64,000 nucleotides of DNA from Megalonaias nervosa (Eukaryota > Mollusca > Bivalvia > Unionida > Unionidae), in NCBI GenBank assembly GCA_016617855.1, contig JAECUM010027169.1, forward strand, positions 23,209 to 87,208. Reading direction: 5' to 3'. The position numbers and the translations under genes were made by a program. Within the stretch, counting starts at the first letter, position 1. Every line of letters starts with the position of its first letter. The notes under the pieces were generated by a model. That model was not told the DNA's origin and made no database searches. It saw only the letters and a program-made list of their open reading frames with translations. Of this stretch, positions 35,281 through 47,032 are shown one piece after another.

Positions 35281-35370
35281 TTAAAGTTTTGAGCACTCCA
35301 TGATAATATCAGAGTGATTCGCAGAGGACTCGAACTGTTTAATACCTAATTCATACATAACTTGGAAGAT

Positions 35371-36095
35371 TCATGACATGAAATGAGAACCTGGATCAGT
35401 CTGGACAGACGTAGGAAGGCCAAAACTTATAAAGAACTTTAATAAGGCTTTGACTATAGTTTTGGTCTTAATATTCCTTAAATGAATTGTCTCTAGAAAC
35501 CTTGTCGACGCACACGGAATGGTCAACAAGTAAAGGTTGCCTGACTTGATCTTTGGTAAGGGACCTACGCAGTCTACCATTATTCAACCAAATGGTTCGT
35601 CAAATGCAGGAATTGTCTGTAAATGAGTTTTAGGTATCTTTTGGTTAGGATGTCTTACCAGTTGAAAAGTATGACAAGATCTACAATATTTAGAAACATC
35701 ACTCGCAATGGTCGGCCAATAAAAGTGATGTAAGATCTTGTGGTAGGTTTTACTGACTTCTGAATGAACAGTCAAGGGTTTTTCATGGGCTAAATTACAA
35801 ATTTCCGGTCTATATGACTTAGGTGCCACAATTTGATAGCTCAAGACCACTCGTCATCTGCGGGTACCTCAGGTGGTCTCCATTTTCTCATAAGAACCCC
35901 ATTTGTCAAAACATAGCATGTTGGTACTTCTGCAGATTCAGCCTCGCTAAAAGACCTCTGAAACAAATAGGAGATCTCAGGATCACTTTCCTTTTCGACG
36001 ACAACTGATTGTTGTTTGTCACCTTGATTAGAAATAAGATAATAAGTAGTTAAAAGAGGATCACAATGATTAGAACCTTTTGATTTGATCAGCAA
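35371..36095 (-). pseudogene. Integrase N-terminal part (truncated element)
   Basis: The frames at 35841-36095, 35584-35850 and 35371-35580 give, in order, a pre-zinc-finger region (MRKWRPPEVPADDEW), an HHCC-like module (LAHEKPLTVH, then CRSCHTFQL), MVDCVGPLPK with the first catalytic Asp, and SVQTDPGSHFMS with the second. The H/C pattern is partly eroded, and frame changes separate the pieces. The homologous pieces of the complete element are at 44129-44805. Confidence 0.75.
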
Positions 36096-36412
36096 CAGGC
36101 AAAAGTGACCTCAGCAGTAACCTGTCCAACACATGTGTCAGCCAAAGGAATAATTTCCTGATCAACTTTATTCTCATAAGCTCTTTTTGCCATTGCTCTA
36201 GTAACTGACAAGCAGAGCATAAATCAGAGATTTAATTTTCAATAGGATCAACCTTTTGATCCAAACAAGGCTTGTCAGTTACAAATGGATTAACCACAAC
36301 CTTATCTCCAGCGAAGTCATGGCCTAGCAATAAATCAACACCCTCAATGGGCAAAACATTCTCAGCACCACTAGTCACTGGCCCTGAAACTATGTCCGGT
36401 GTTGAATTAACA

Positions 36413-36619
36413 TTATGGAGAGGAATTTGAATAAGAAACGCACTCTAATCCCTGAACAAGAACACTTTCAGAAGAAGAAGACTTATTAGAGAAAGGAAAA
36501 ATACCTGATAATAAAAGACTCAGAGAAGCTCCCGTGTCCAATAATATTTTAATAGGATTGGTTGAATAACCAATAAGTGATATAGAACCTTTCGACATGA
36601 ATTGTTCGTAATTCTCCAT
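36413..36619 (-). pseudogene. Aspartic protease (truncated element)
   Basis: The frame contains ILLDTGASLSLLLSG, the D-T-G-A-S active-site motif of retroelement proteases, preceded by a stretch shared with the other copy (SKGSISLIGYSTNPIKI). It is interrupted both up- and downstream. Confidence 0.75.
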
Positions 36620-36759
36620 AATAGAATCAGATTGGTATTTGTTTGACCAAACAAATGTATTCTTTCCAATACATAACCATGACCTTGACCAATGAGAGAC
36701 AAGATCATTTGGAACTGCTATCTTTATTTTGTTGCTTATTTTTTAACTTAAAGCAATCA

Positions 36760-38120
36760 TAATAACTTGCCCTATTTTCTTGCAATAAGTGCACTTAGGA
36801 AGAGATAAGGATTTCTGATCAGCTTTTCAGACGTTGGATTCTTACTAGATGTTCCAGACTGGAATTTGCAAGTACTCGCTTGAGCCCGATTTGATTTCTT
36901 ACTAACCATCTACTGTAAGAAAAACTTACTGACAAATGAAACTTTGTGAGCCAAGGAATATTCGTAGGGTTGTACGAGTAACATTTTCTAAAGTATCTAT
37001 CTTGTCTTCATCATGGTAAATTTTGACGTCACTATTGAGGCAGTTCTTGAACTCTTCGGCTAATACGAGTTGCCTGTCCCAATCTTTATCAATCTTTATA
37101 GATGCACACCACCTGTCAAATAGTTGTTCATTTTCCCCAGCAAACTCGACATGGGTTTGCCTGTTTTCTTCTTTCTTTTGTTTGCTTTTGACAATTCCGA
37201 AACCGCTCTCAATATACATCAGGCACAAACTCAAAACCCTTCAAGATACATTCCTTGATCAAATTATAATCAGCCCTTGCTTCTGCTGACAGCGAAGTAT
37301 AAACTGCACGAGCTTTGCCAATAAGTACACTCTGTAATAATAAAGTCCAGTGAACTCTTGGCCATTTTAGATTCTTAGCTATTTTTGTTTTCAAAATGTG
37401 AAATATATTGATCTATATCTTTTTCTTTCAAATGGGGTACTAATCTAATATTTTTGTAACATCAAAAACTGAACTCTCTTTGAGTCGTGTGCTTTCTTCT
37501 TGCCAGTTCCAATCTTCTAAATTGCATTTCCAATTTTCTCTTTCTTTCTCTGTCTGCAATTTCATTTGCATCTCTCTCACTTCTTTCTGAATTTGCCTCT
37601 CTCTCTTTAGGAATTTGCAATTTCATTTGCATCTTTCTTCCTGTTCAAATTTGTCTCTTTTTCCTGCATTTGCATCTTCCTTTCTTCTTTTTGATTTTTT
37701 CCTCTTTCTTCTGCATTTGGATTTCATTTCCATTTTTTCTTTTAGAATTTGTCTCTCTTTCTTCTTCCTGCATTTGCAATTTCATTTGTTTTTCTTCTTT
37801 TTGAATTTGACTCTTTCTTTTCATGCTCAATCTTTCTTAACTTCATTTAATTTCTTGTATTTTAATTTCAATTCAATTGCTTGCAAGTTAGGGCCAGATG
37901 AAGAGGTACTAATCAAACCCAAAGCACTTTTATCCAAAATATTCTTTTCTACCAAATACTGAACCAAAATATTGTACATTTCTTGTTGTAACAATGATGG
38001 TTTTTCCTCCAAATGATCATATTGTCTGGTAAGTTGGAACAATTCATAATTTTTTAAGGACTCTAACCGTTCCTGGGTAGGATTTCAAATAAAGTTCTCT
38101 ACTTTAGATGGCATTGTCAA
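36760..38120 (-). pseudogene. gag (truncated element)
   Basis: Degraded gag. Near the start come a helical segment (37827-38042, LTRQYDHLEEKPSLLQQE) and then a long Lys/Glu/Gln/Met-rich coiled coil (37500-37830). A capsid-like region follows, with WASIKIDKDWDRQL-type sequence at 36926-37394. A zinc-knuckle remnant near 36780 keeps C-T-Y-C-K-K but has lost its His (Gln instead). Several frameshifts. Confidence 0.65.
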
Positions 38121-38237
38121 ATCTTGTTGGCTTCAAAATGTACTATCAAAAGAGCAGGGATAGAAACATTTCCGAAATACAATTATAAATTTAAATTTCT
38201 AAACAATTTCAATTTCTCTGAAATATTTCTAAAATTA

Positions 38238-38256
38238 GTATCCTAAGCTAGCCCCC
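38238..38256 (-). other. Putative primer binding site (truncated element)
   Basis: Just inside the 5' LTR, the - strand reads TGGGGGCTAGC. The first eight bases equal the complement of the tRNA-Pro 3' end used as primer by some retroviruses (TGGGGGCT). The rest diverges. Confidence 0.4.
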
Positions 38257-38262
38257 AATTTC

Positions 38263-39107
38263 TGTTACGATTCTATAGTTACAAATTAAGTAACAGAAAG
38301 AAGCAAATGCATCAAGTTTTGTAAAACTTAAGAAACAATTTAACTGTCAACGTTATCAATAAAACGTGAGAGGAGCCTACAGTGTTATTAAGTGAATCCA
38401 AAATAACTCTGAAAAAGTTCCATGAAAGTCCAAAAGTATGGAAAGTTCCATATGAATTTCGAAACTGCATATGTACTGGTCTGCCAAGAATTGTGACATT
38501 GTCCAGAACTCCTTAGAATAATTCACAACAGTTCCAGAATAATATTATTTTGTCCAAATAATCTATTTCCACTTAACAGTCCCAACAAATGTTTTTCCTC
38601 TCGAATAAGATTTAAGTACAAAATAAAACATGTCTGCAGACTTATAACAGGAACACAATAATGAGGATCACTCCAAAATAGGAATAAATCTAATTGCTCA
38701 GTTCCCTTCTTATATACATCTTATGTTTCGACTATATTTCACAATATACCCCATATGACGGATCTTACTACTCATTTTGCCTCGAAATTTCCAATTCATT
38801 TGACCTAGCCTAACCAATGGGAAGGTACTGAATTGTTCTAGAAACGTCCAAACCCAATCAACCAATGAGAAATTAATCCAAAGGTGCCATTAATTCTTAT
38901 TATTAAGATTATTATTTGTAATTGCCAACGCAAGCATAGGTATCCATTTAAAGATCCTATGTAATATTATGTTCTTAGCAGACCATATGTCACATAGGCA
39001 AGATCTAACTAAAGACATGTATACAATTTACAACCATGAATAAAAAATTACAAAATTTAAATAAAATCATGTAAAATGAGTTACAAAAAATATAGATAAA
39101 CATAACA
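38263..39107 (-). repeat. 5' LTR of the truncated element
   Basis: The + strand starts TGTTACGATTCTATAG and ends ATAAACATAACA, the TG...CA inverted termini on the opposite strand. Adjacent to the putative PBS. Related to, but well diverged from, the LTRs at 41055 and 47042. Confidence 0.75.
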
Positions 39108-39209
39108 ATAGGAAGCAAGAAATATTTTGCAGAAACCTTTCATCACAGGTTAAAATAATAGTGGAATGCAGAAACATTTCATCACAGGTTACAATTATAG
39201 TGGACAACT

Positions 39210-40960
39210 GAATTTACATCATTGGGCATAAAGTTTTGAGTGAATTTGGATAAAATAGTAAAAATGAATTTTGAAAATAAGAAAGAAATGATTAAAATTT
39301 GAAAAACATTGGAAAAAGTGATCTTTAACACCAATCGGTAAAATAGCGATTTTGAAAACTTTAATTATTCCAAAGCTTAATCATTTGTTCATCTTGTTAC
39401 CAAATCCTCCATAAAATTTTATAAGAGAATACAGCAAATTATTTTGCACCTTTATATGGAAGTAGACAAAGTTAAAACAGAGCTTATGATTCAAACTTTC
39501 TCTATAGGTGGCTTGGGGATGACAGATATTAATAAATTTATATTAGCTTTGAAAATTACGTGAGTTTGTAGAGTCTTCCACTTCATAGGATATTGGTCAA
39601 TTTATATGAATATGAAATATACGAATTTAAGGAGATGAAAATGTGATGCATTATCCTAAAAGGCAATATGCTTTTTGACAATGTTTTACTGGCTTGGAAA
39701 CTGTTAATAGAGAAAAATATACCCCCGACAGGAGATCTTTTGAAAACAAGTTTATGGATGAACTCTCATACAAGGATGAACAGGGTACCAAATTTCTATA
39801 GGAAATCGTTTGAATATAATGTAATCTATATTGTTGATATGCTTACACATCAGTCAACTATTTTGGATTTTGATAGCTTTAAAGCTAAATATGGTCTCAA
39901 TATGAATATCCTTGTCATTCAAGGTATAATTCAATATGTAAAGTCCCTATGTAAAAAGCTACAGTTAGATGTAACGACACTGGTCAGACCATTTATCCCT
40001 TTCCATTTATTTTATAACAATAAAGAATGTAAATATGACAAATCACTATTGAAAACTAATTTTAAACCAACTAGTGAAAATAAATGGAATGAAATTTTAA
40101 ATTTGAATATGGATATATGGCCGAACATATATGGTAAAGCTTTACAATAACAAGAAACAAAACATTTTACAATGGTTTCAAATTCGTCTTACTCGTGGAT
40201 TTTTATGAATGAATTATGTACAAAATAAAATTGTCTAATACTGATAAATATACTTTTTGTAAAAATGTCAGATAAACAATACTGCATTTGTTTTGGAGAT
40301 GTGATGTGATGATCAGGATGTGGGATGAATATGTATGTCTGATTTGGATTTTTAACATAGCTATAACAATTTTCCACTCATATCGCTACGATGTCTGCAG
40401 TGTGGCAGTTTATAGTGATGTCTAGCACTGAGGCATAATGCTGCAGGCATGTAGCATCATGTCCCGCCCAGTTACATTACCTAAACACCAGGCCGACCAG
40501 TCCTAACACTAGCCTCTTAATGCTGAGCACCAAGCAAGGCAGCTGCTAATACCATTTTTATAAGTCTTTGGTATGACTCGGCCGGAGTTCGAACCCATGA
40601 CCTCCAGCATCCGAAGCAGAAGCTTTAACTACTTAGGCCACTGGAGTGGTCGAATGTAGAATGATGTGTCCTACTGAATTTAGAATGATGTGAACATAGA
40701 TATCTTGCCAAGTGCAGAAACATATTGGGAGATACAAGTAGAGATGGAACATATGAACAACATTGTATTTTTGTTTTCTTCAAGCCAAATACTATCTCTA
40801 CATATGTAAAATGAAAGGGGAGATAATGCCTAGATTAGATAAATTGAAACTTTTTCTTAAAGACCACCATAAATTGGAAAAACATACTGCAGTCAAATCT
40901 GAAAAGAAAGAAGCATTTAAGTTGATTTGGGAACAGCGGGAACCTTTATTCTGCCAGTAA
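39210..40960 (+). pseudogene. L1/Tx1-like LINE ORF2, C-terminal part
   Basis: The 3' end of a second LINE. Landmarks in order: the region before the G-G-L-x-M-x-D-I motif (near 39250-39480), GGLGMTDINKF near 39512, a 160-residue open frame at 39668-40150 (LLAWKLLIEKNIPP, SLWMNSHTRMNRVPNFY), then CKNV...TILHLFWRCD near 40255-40305. After a SINE insertion (40341-40652) it resumes with AEKHIGRYK, FLQAKYYLYICKMKGEI and a basic tail ending at 40960. The endonuclease and RT palm are missing, as expected of 5' truncation. Inactive. Confidence 0.75.
40341..40652 (-). mobile_element. tRNA-derived SINE, copy 1 (inside LINE)
   Basis: On the - strand it begins CGACCACTCCAGTGGCCTAA with box A (TGGCCTAAGTAG) and box B (GGGTTCGAACTCC). 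The body contains GTCATACCAAAGACTTATAA and GGACTGGTCGGCCTGGTG, and the tail is GCTATGTTAAAAATCCAAATC. About 83-90% similar by eye to the copy at 47970. It splits the C-terminal coding remnant of a LINE. Confidence 0.9.
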
Positions 40961-41054
40961 CTAAGAATGATGTATTACAATTGAAATGCATGTTTAAAGC
41001 AGCATGATATAGTATATAATGTGTTTGTAATATAAGCCAAAAGTTAACCAATAT

Positions 41055-41932
41055 TGTTACGTATCAGCTCGTACAAAAGTAACAAAAGAAAAGAGTGAAG
41101 ACAACAATCTTTGTAAGTTTTAACAAAAATAATTTATTTCCCTAGAAAACATGATGAAAAGGTGAAAATATGAAATAGGATTTACGGTTTGCGAAGAAAA
41201 TCCAAACATTTATCCTAGAATTGTGAAATTATATGAGTCCTAACTGAATCAAGCTTGAATCTCAAGTTGGTTCCAAAATGGAGCATGATGACGTAAGATG
41301 AAGTCTTTACACAAATGTCCACAATTTCACGTTGAACCACAATTTGTACTGTACTGCTCCAATTTAGAATGAATTTCACTGAATGTCTTTGTCCTAAACC
41401 ACTTGTGTAGTTCTCCAGAAAAAAAATTACTATTTAAAAAGTAGATGAACTCCTATTGCTGTCATCTATAACAAGATACATCTCGAGCTCTACAGATGTA
41501 AAGAAAAATAAACTCTTTCCAGCACAAGAAAAATAATACCTTCTTCTCAAGGTATAAGAACGACTCTGACTATTTCACAGGGACCTAAGTGTTTTCAAAC
41601 CGAACCAAAACGTCATTTCATGCACACGCACGAAGAACGCGTGGTTATTTCATCATCTAACAATCGCAGTACACGATGTAATCACATATGCTTAGAAATG
41701 ACCTTGGCCACAACCAATCGTTTACGCCGGTTGTTTATCCAGTCGGCAATCTAAAATAATGCTTACGCAAGCCGAGAGTCATATTTACATTCTAAATAAA
41801 CACGATGTTTCTTTCAAAAATATCAGATCCTGTGAACATAATCATCATCATAATAAAATATAATGATACAAAAATGAAATAAAAAGAATTCAAATTTTAA
41901 CACACAAGTAATTAAACTACATGGTCATAACA
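41055..41932 (-). repeat. 3' LTR of the complete element
   Basis: The + strand begins TGTTACGTATCAGCTCG and ends GGTCATAACA. 878 bp. It differs from the 5' LTR by scattered substitutions and lacks a stretch of about 16 bases (near TCAATAAATAGTTC) present there. Confidence 0.92.
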
Positions 41933-41950
41933 CTTTCCCCCATAAAGAAA
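41933..41950 (-). other. Polypurine tract
   Basis: On the - strand GGGGGAAAG lies directly against the 3' LTR, as expected of the plus-strand primer of an LTR retrotransposon. It is preceded by further purine-rich sequence. Confidence 0.8.
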
Positions 41951-42073
41951 AAGAAAGATTTATGTAATAAAGCTTTCTTTTTTACCAGATGTAAACTATA
42001 CACGAGGTAAAAAAAAAATTACATAAGAAGAACTCTTATGAATTATACAAAGGTGTATATGAAAATAATATTT

Positions 42074-42562
42074 CTATACACGGGAAAGTGCATCTGCAAT
42101 TAAATTGTCTTTTCCTTTGATGTGCCTGATGTCAAGATTGTATTCTTGCAAAAATAAACTCCACCTTAATAGTCTTTGATTTTTATTTTTCATCCTGTTG
42201 ATGAAAGTAAGGGGGTTGTGATCACTAAACACAACAACCGGAGAAGGAGCTGAGCTGATGTAAACTTCAAAATGCTGTAATGCCAGCATTAAAGCCAAGC
42301 ATTCCTTCTCGATTGTTGAGTAGTTTCTTTGGTGCTTATTTAATTTCTTAGAGAAATAGCACACTGGATGTTCTAGACCATTTCTATCGTTTTGAATCAA
42401 TACTGCTCCAACCCCAACATCACCTGCATCCACAGATAGTTTGAATGGTTGACTGAAATCTAGAGCTGTCAGAACTGGTGCACTTTTAAGTATGGCCTTT
42501 AACCTATCAAAAGCCTCTTGACATTTTTCAGTCCAAAGAAACTTGTTTTTCTTTCTTGACAA
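42074..42562 (-). pseudogene. RNase H (complete element)
   Basis: An open frame of 162 residues, the best preserved part. It runs from the RT connection (FLWTEKCQEAFDRLKAIL) through FKLSVDAGDVGVGAVLIQ, where the first catalytic Asp lies in S-V-D-A, then YSTIEKECLALMLALQHF with the catalytic Glu, VFSDHNPLTFI with the next Asp, and the C-terminal HIKGKDNLIADALSRV (the usual G-x-x-N-x-x-A-D-x-L-S-R). It ends in TAG at 42074, about 130 bases before the polypurine tract, so nothing follows it: no integrase is downstream. In ordinary Ty3/Gypsy elements integrase would be here. Confidence 0.9.
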
Positions 42563-43300
42563 GTTTTCAGAGGTTCAACAATATTAGAGAAATTAGAACA
42601 AAATTTACGATAGTATCCAGCCATACCCAAAAATCGCATCAGCTGCTTTTTACTGACAGGCACAGGAAATTCAGAGATAGCCTTGACCTTAGCATCTATA
42701 GGTTTAACTTTACCATGTCCCACAACATGTCCTAGAAAGTAACACAAGCACGGCAAAACTCACTTTTAGATAAATTAATAGTCAAATTTGCATCAGTGAG
42801 TCTGTCAAAGAATTTCCGAATCGTGGCTAGATGTTCTTTCCAGGTGTTGTTGTAGATGATGACATCATCAATATAAGCATCACAATTGTCTAGACCAGAG
42901 GTAATCATATTCATAAGGCGTTGAAAAGTACTTGGAGAACCCTTCATCCCAAATGGCATTACTTTAGATTGGTAGAGTCCATCTGGAGTAACAAATGCCG
43001 AAATTTCTTTTGCCCTTTCCGTTAGTGGAATTTGCCAAATCTTTTCAGAAGGTCGAATTTGGTGACGTACTTGGCATTTCCAATTTTGTCGATACAGTCA
43101 TCGATTCTTGGTAATGGAAATGAATCTGTTTTTGTCACATTGTTCACCTTCCTATAATCAGTACACATACGGAAAGTTTTATCCGGTTTCGGAACAAGTA
43201 TACACGGTGAACTCCAATCACTCTTACTGGGCTCTATAAAATCATTCTCCAGCAAATACTGATTCTCCTTTTTCAAGTATTCCTGTTTGAAGGGGTTAAT
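42499..43300 (-). pseudogene. Reverse transcriptase, Ty3/Gypsy type (complete element)
   Basis: Three frames in order. 43022-43276 gives SPCILVPKPDKTFRMCTDYR and RIDDCIDKIGNAKYVTKFDL (first catalytic Asp in T-K-F-D-L). 42732-42959 gives MPFGMKGSPSTFQRLMN and AYIDDVIIYN, the catalytic Y-I-D-D box. 42499-42756 gives LGHVVGHGKVKPIDAKVKAI and LMRFLGMAGYYRKF. Two frameshifts (near 43020 and 42750) and one near 42560 break it. The motifs R-M-C-x-D-Y-R, Y-x-D-D and F-L-G-x-x-x-Y-Y-R-K-F are those of Ty3/Gypsy RTs. A single in-frame TAG (43304-43306) separates it from the upstream integrase frame. Confidence 0.9.
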
Positions 43301-43303
43301 CCA

Positions 43304-44805
43304 CTACGGGTGTTGTTTCATGGGTTTTGAATCTACAATTTCAACGTCATGAAAAATTTTGTTTGTCCTTGTAGGTACGTCTGGAAACAAGTGCTCATAT
43401 TCAGACAATAATTGTTTAAGTTCACCTTTTTCTTGTTGTTGTAAATGAGAAAGTTTCTGGTCTAGATTTTCCATAATTTCCGAATTCCGAAGATTTGTTG
43501 CTCCTAGATCAGTAGAATCCGACTGAATTCCTTCACTCAAATCCTCAGTTGGTGGGACAGGTACAACTAAATTAATTGCATAATTTACCTGGCTATATCT
43601 TTCAACATACTCCTTTAATATATTGATGTGGCAAAGTTGCTTTTGTTTTCGCCTCCCAGGAGTATTTATGATGTGATTTAAATCACTTATTTTCTTTTCA
43701 ACCGTGTATGGACCGTAATATTTTGCCTGAAGAGAATTTTGTGGAATGGGCAAGAGAGCTAGAACTCTATCACCAGATTGAAAACTCCTATCCCTTGAGT
43801 TTTTATCATATCTTGATTTCATTTTTGATTGAGTAGAGTGTAAATTTGCTCTTGCGACCTCACAAGCCTTTGACAATTTATACTTAAACCAGAGACATAA
43901 TCAAGAAGATTAAGTTCTGTATCTACATTAGAAAGAAGTTTCTCTTTCAATAACTTCAAAGATCCACGCACAGTATGTCCGAACACCAGTTGAAAGGGAC
44001 TGAATCCTAAAGATTCCTGAACGGACTCTCTAACTGCAAACAAAAGTAAATGAATGCCTTCATCCCAATCTTTACCTGTATCAAAACAAAATGATCTGAT
44101 CATGTTTTCAAAGTCTGATGAAATCGTTCTAAAGCCCCTTGGCTCTCAGGATGATAGACAGAAGATTTGAATTGTTGAATGCTAATTCGTGTATGGCTTG
44201 CTGGAAAATTCCAGACATAAAACTTGACCCTTGATCCAACTGGACAGATTTGGGAAGGCCAAACTGAGTAAAAAACTTTATCAAAGCTTTTACTATGTTT
44301 CTGGTTTTAATATTCCTCAAAGGAATTGCCTCTGGGAATATTGTTGACGCACACATAATGGTCAACAAATATTGGTTTGCCTGACGTGGTCTTAGGTAAG
44401 GGACCAACACAATCTACCATAATGCTACTGAATGGTTCGTCGAATGCAGGAATTGGTTGTAGATGAGCTTTAGGTATCTTTTGATTTGGTTTTCCTACAA
44501 TTTGACAAGTATGACAAGATCTACAGAACTTACAAACATCACTTTTGATTTTTTCCAATAAAAGTGATTTAAGATCTTGTGATAATTTTATTTGTCCCTA
44601 AATGACCTGCCAGAGGAGTTTCATGGGCCAAACTAAGTAGTTCCTGTCTGTAAGATTTTGGAACAACAATCTGATGGTTCACTGACCATTCGTCACTAGC
44701 AGGTATCTCGGGAGGTCTCCATTTCCTCATAAGAGTTCCATTTTTAAGGAAGTAACAGACAGGTACATCAGTAGCTTCAGTTTCACTAATGGCCCGCTGA
44801 AACAA
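43304..44805 (-). pseudogene. Integrase with GPY/F domain, upstream of RT (complete element)
   Basis: Landmarks in order on the - strand: HETPLAGH (near 44620) and CRSCHTC (near 44510), the HHCC zinc module; MVDCVGPLPK (first catalytic Asp, near 44415); VQLDQGSSFMS (second Asp, near 44220); PESQGALERFHQ (Glu, near 44120-44150); DWDEGIHLLLFAVRES and LGFSPFQLVFGH (43830-44103); then GDRVLALLP and KYYGPYTVEKK, the GPY/F C-terminal domain (near 43680-43790). All three catalytic acids are present, but the frame changes at least three times. The same frame continues through LLSEYEHLFPDV into RT, so integrase and RT were fused with integrase first. Confidence 0.9.
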
Positions 44806-44866
44806 ACAGGAGATCTCAGGATCTTTTTCCTGTTCGACGACAAGTGATTGTCGTTTGTCACCCTGA

Positions 44867-45466
44867 TTAGAAAAAAAGAGAATAAGTATTCAAAAGAGGA
44901 TCACTATGATTAATACCTTTTGATTGATCCAAATTAGAAGTGAAAGTGACATCATCAAAAGCCTGACCAATACATGTGTCAGCTAAAGGAAAACATTCTT
45001 TATCAAAATCATTTTCAAGAGCTTTCTTTACCATAGCTCTGGTAACTGCACAAGCTGGGTATAAATCAGGGATTTCTTTTTCAATAGGATCAACTTTCTG
45101 ATCCAAAGATGGCTTGTCAGTTAGAAGTGGATTAACCACAACCTTGTCTCCGGCTAAGTCGTTGCCTAGCAACAAATGAATGCCCTCAACGGTTAAAGTA
45201 GCCACTATACCGACTGTCACAGGTCCTGAAACTAAGTCTGATGACAAATTTACAGAATGGAGAGGAACATTAACAAAGCCGCACTCTACTCCCTGAATGA
45301 GAACACTCTCATTAGAACAGGACTTCTCAGAAGAAGGCAAAATACCTGACACTAAAAGACTCTGAGATGCTCCTGTATCCCTTAAAATTTTAATAGGGAT
45401 AGGATTGGCCAAATCACCCAAGAGTGATATAGAACCCTTCGACATGAATGGTTCAAAATTCTCCAT
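44867..45466 (-). pseudogene. Aspartic protease region (complete element)
   Basis: A 199-residue open frame. ILRDTGASQSLLVSG near residue 27 carries the D-T-G-A-S active site, and LLLGNDLAGDKVVV near residue 100 is the L-G-N-D-L block typical of retropepsin-like proteases of this type. The acidic C-terminal half leads toward the integrase, with a frame change near 44867. Function: cleavage of the gag-pol polyprotein. Confidence 0.85.
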
Positions 45467-45526
45467 AATAAAATCACACTGGGGTTTTTGAGACCCAAGA
45501 AATGTATTGTTTTCAATACATGACCG

Positions 45527-46904
45527 TTACCTTGACCTCTTGGAAATTAGAGCATTTTGGATAGGTCTATCTTGATTCTGATGCCTGTATTTCAATTTGA
45601 AGCAATCAGAAATGACGTGTCCTTTTTTCTTGCAATAGGTATACGTAGGAATAAACAAGGATTTTGAATCAAGTCTGTCAGAAGCTTGATTTGTAGAAGT
45701 TGTGCCAGATTGAGCATTAGGAGTCGTCGTATTGGGTTGAAATATTCTTCTACCAGTAGACTGCTGATTGAAAGATTTGTTTACCACCGGAACTTTATGA
45801 GTTAAGGAATACTTATCAACAGCAAGAGCAGCATTTTCCAAGGTTTTTACCTCATGATCTTCAAGATAAGTTTTGACATCACTAGAAACACAGTTCTTGA
45901 ACTCTTCAAGTAATAACAGTTGTTCGAGTCTTTCATAATCATGTTCAATTTTCTCAGCTAAGCACCATCACTTGAACAACTGTTCTTTTTCTCTAGCAAA
46001 TTCAACATAGGTGTGTCTAGTTTCTTTTTTATAGTTTCTCAATTTTTGCCGATAAGCCTCAGGGAATAACTCGTAACCCTTCAAAATACACTCCTTAACC
46101 AAATCATAGTCAGAACTTTGATGTGCTGACAGGGATATATAGATATCTCGGGCCTTGCCATAAAGTACACTTTGCAATAATTGAGTCAAATACTCCCTTG
46201 GCCATTTCAAATTTTCACTAACTTTTTCAAAATGAATAAAATATTTATCTACTTCCTTTTCACTAAAAGGAGGTACTAACTTGATATTTCCTACAATGTC
46301 AAACTTTGAATTTGTACGAGAAGTGGAATCGTGCCTTTCACTTGCCAGCTCAAATTCTTTCATTTTAATTTGAAATTCCTTTTCATCCTTCTCCTTTTGC
46401 ATCTGTACTTTTTGAAACTCCAATTGTACTTTTTCTTTTTGTAACTCCATTTACTTTTCTTTCTCCCTCTCTTCAAATTTTAATTGTTTATCTTTCTCCC
46501 TCTCTTCAAATTGTAATTGTTTATCTTTCTCCTCCTTTCAAATTGTAATTTCATTTGTTCTTTTGTAATTCCATTTGCATTTGTTTATCTTTCTCTCTTT
46601 CCTCTTTCTGAAGCTCGAGCTTCCTCAAATTTTCTTCCATCTTGGATTTCATTTTTAATTCCATTACCTGAACATCAGTGTCTGTCATAGACTTACTGAC
46701 TGATGCCAAAACACTTTTGTCAAAAATATTCTTCCCTACCAAACACTGAATCAAAATATTTTTAATTACTTGTTTTGTCAAGGAAGCTTTTGCTTCAGAA
46801 TGTTCGTACTTTCTGGCAAGTTCAAGCAACTCATCCTTCTTCAGACTATCCAACTGCTCCTGAGCTGGGTTAGAAAGAAAACTCTCCACTTTTGATAACA
46901 ACAT
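45527..46904 (-). pseudogene. gag (complete element)
   Basis: Three frames in order. 46551-46904 starts MLLSKVESFLSNPAQEQLDS, a leucine-rich helical N-terminus beginning about 140 bases after the LTR, followed by a Lys/Glu/Gln coiled coil. 45968-46450 is a capsid-like region (WPREYLTQLLQSVLYGKARD, YDLVKECILKGYE). 45527-45841 has a zinc-knuckle-like YCKKKGHVISDCFK; the first Cys of the CCHC box appears changed to Tyr (the truncated copy still has C-T-Y-C). Expected to package the element's RNA. Two or more frame breaks. Confidence 0.8.
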
Positions 46905-47011
46905 TGTGAAAGAAAGCCTGTTGTTTTCACTAAGATTTCAAGTAAAATGTGAAATAGAACTTGGGATTAAAACTAGGGGAATTTCAATTTCAATTTTTGC
47001 CAAATTCAATT

Positions 47012-47032
47012 ATCCCAAGGACAAGCACCCCA
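47012..47032 (-). other. Putative primer binding site, tRNA-Pro-like
   Basis: Nine bases inside the 5' LTR, the - strand reads TGGGGTGCTTGTCC, then TTGGGATAA. It resembles the complement of a tRNA-Pro 3' end (TGGGGGCTCGTCC...GGGAT) with a few mismatches and a small insertion. The primer identity is inference. Confidence 0.45.

Larger units (their letters stand above)
35300..39107 (-). mobile_element. 3'-truncated LTR retrotransposon (LTR-gag-PR-partial IN)
   Basis: A relative of the complete element at 41055-47929, in the same orientation. The 5' LTR is at 38263-39107, followed by gag, a protease and the N-terminal half of integrase. Similarity to the complete element stops near 35300, inside the integrase between the second catalytic Asp and the Glu. 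Reverse transcriptase, RNase H and the 3' LTR are absent. Because integrase comes straight after protease, this copy independently shows the same PR-IN order. Confidence 0.8.

Noticed and set aside
37487..37962. Phe/Leu/Ser-rich + strand frames that look like membrane proteins
   Set aside because: Antisense of the Lys/Glu-rich gag coiled coil, which always gives such a composition.
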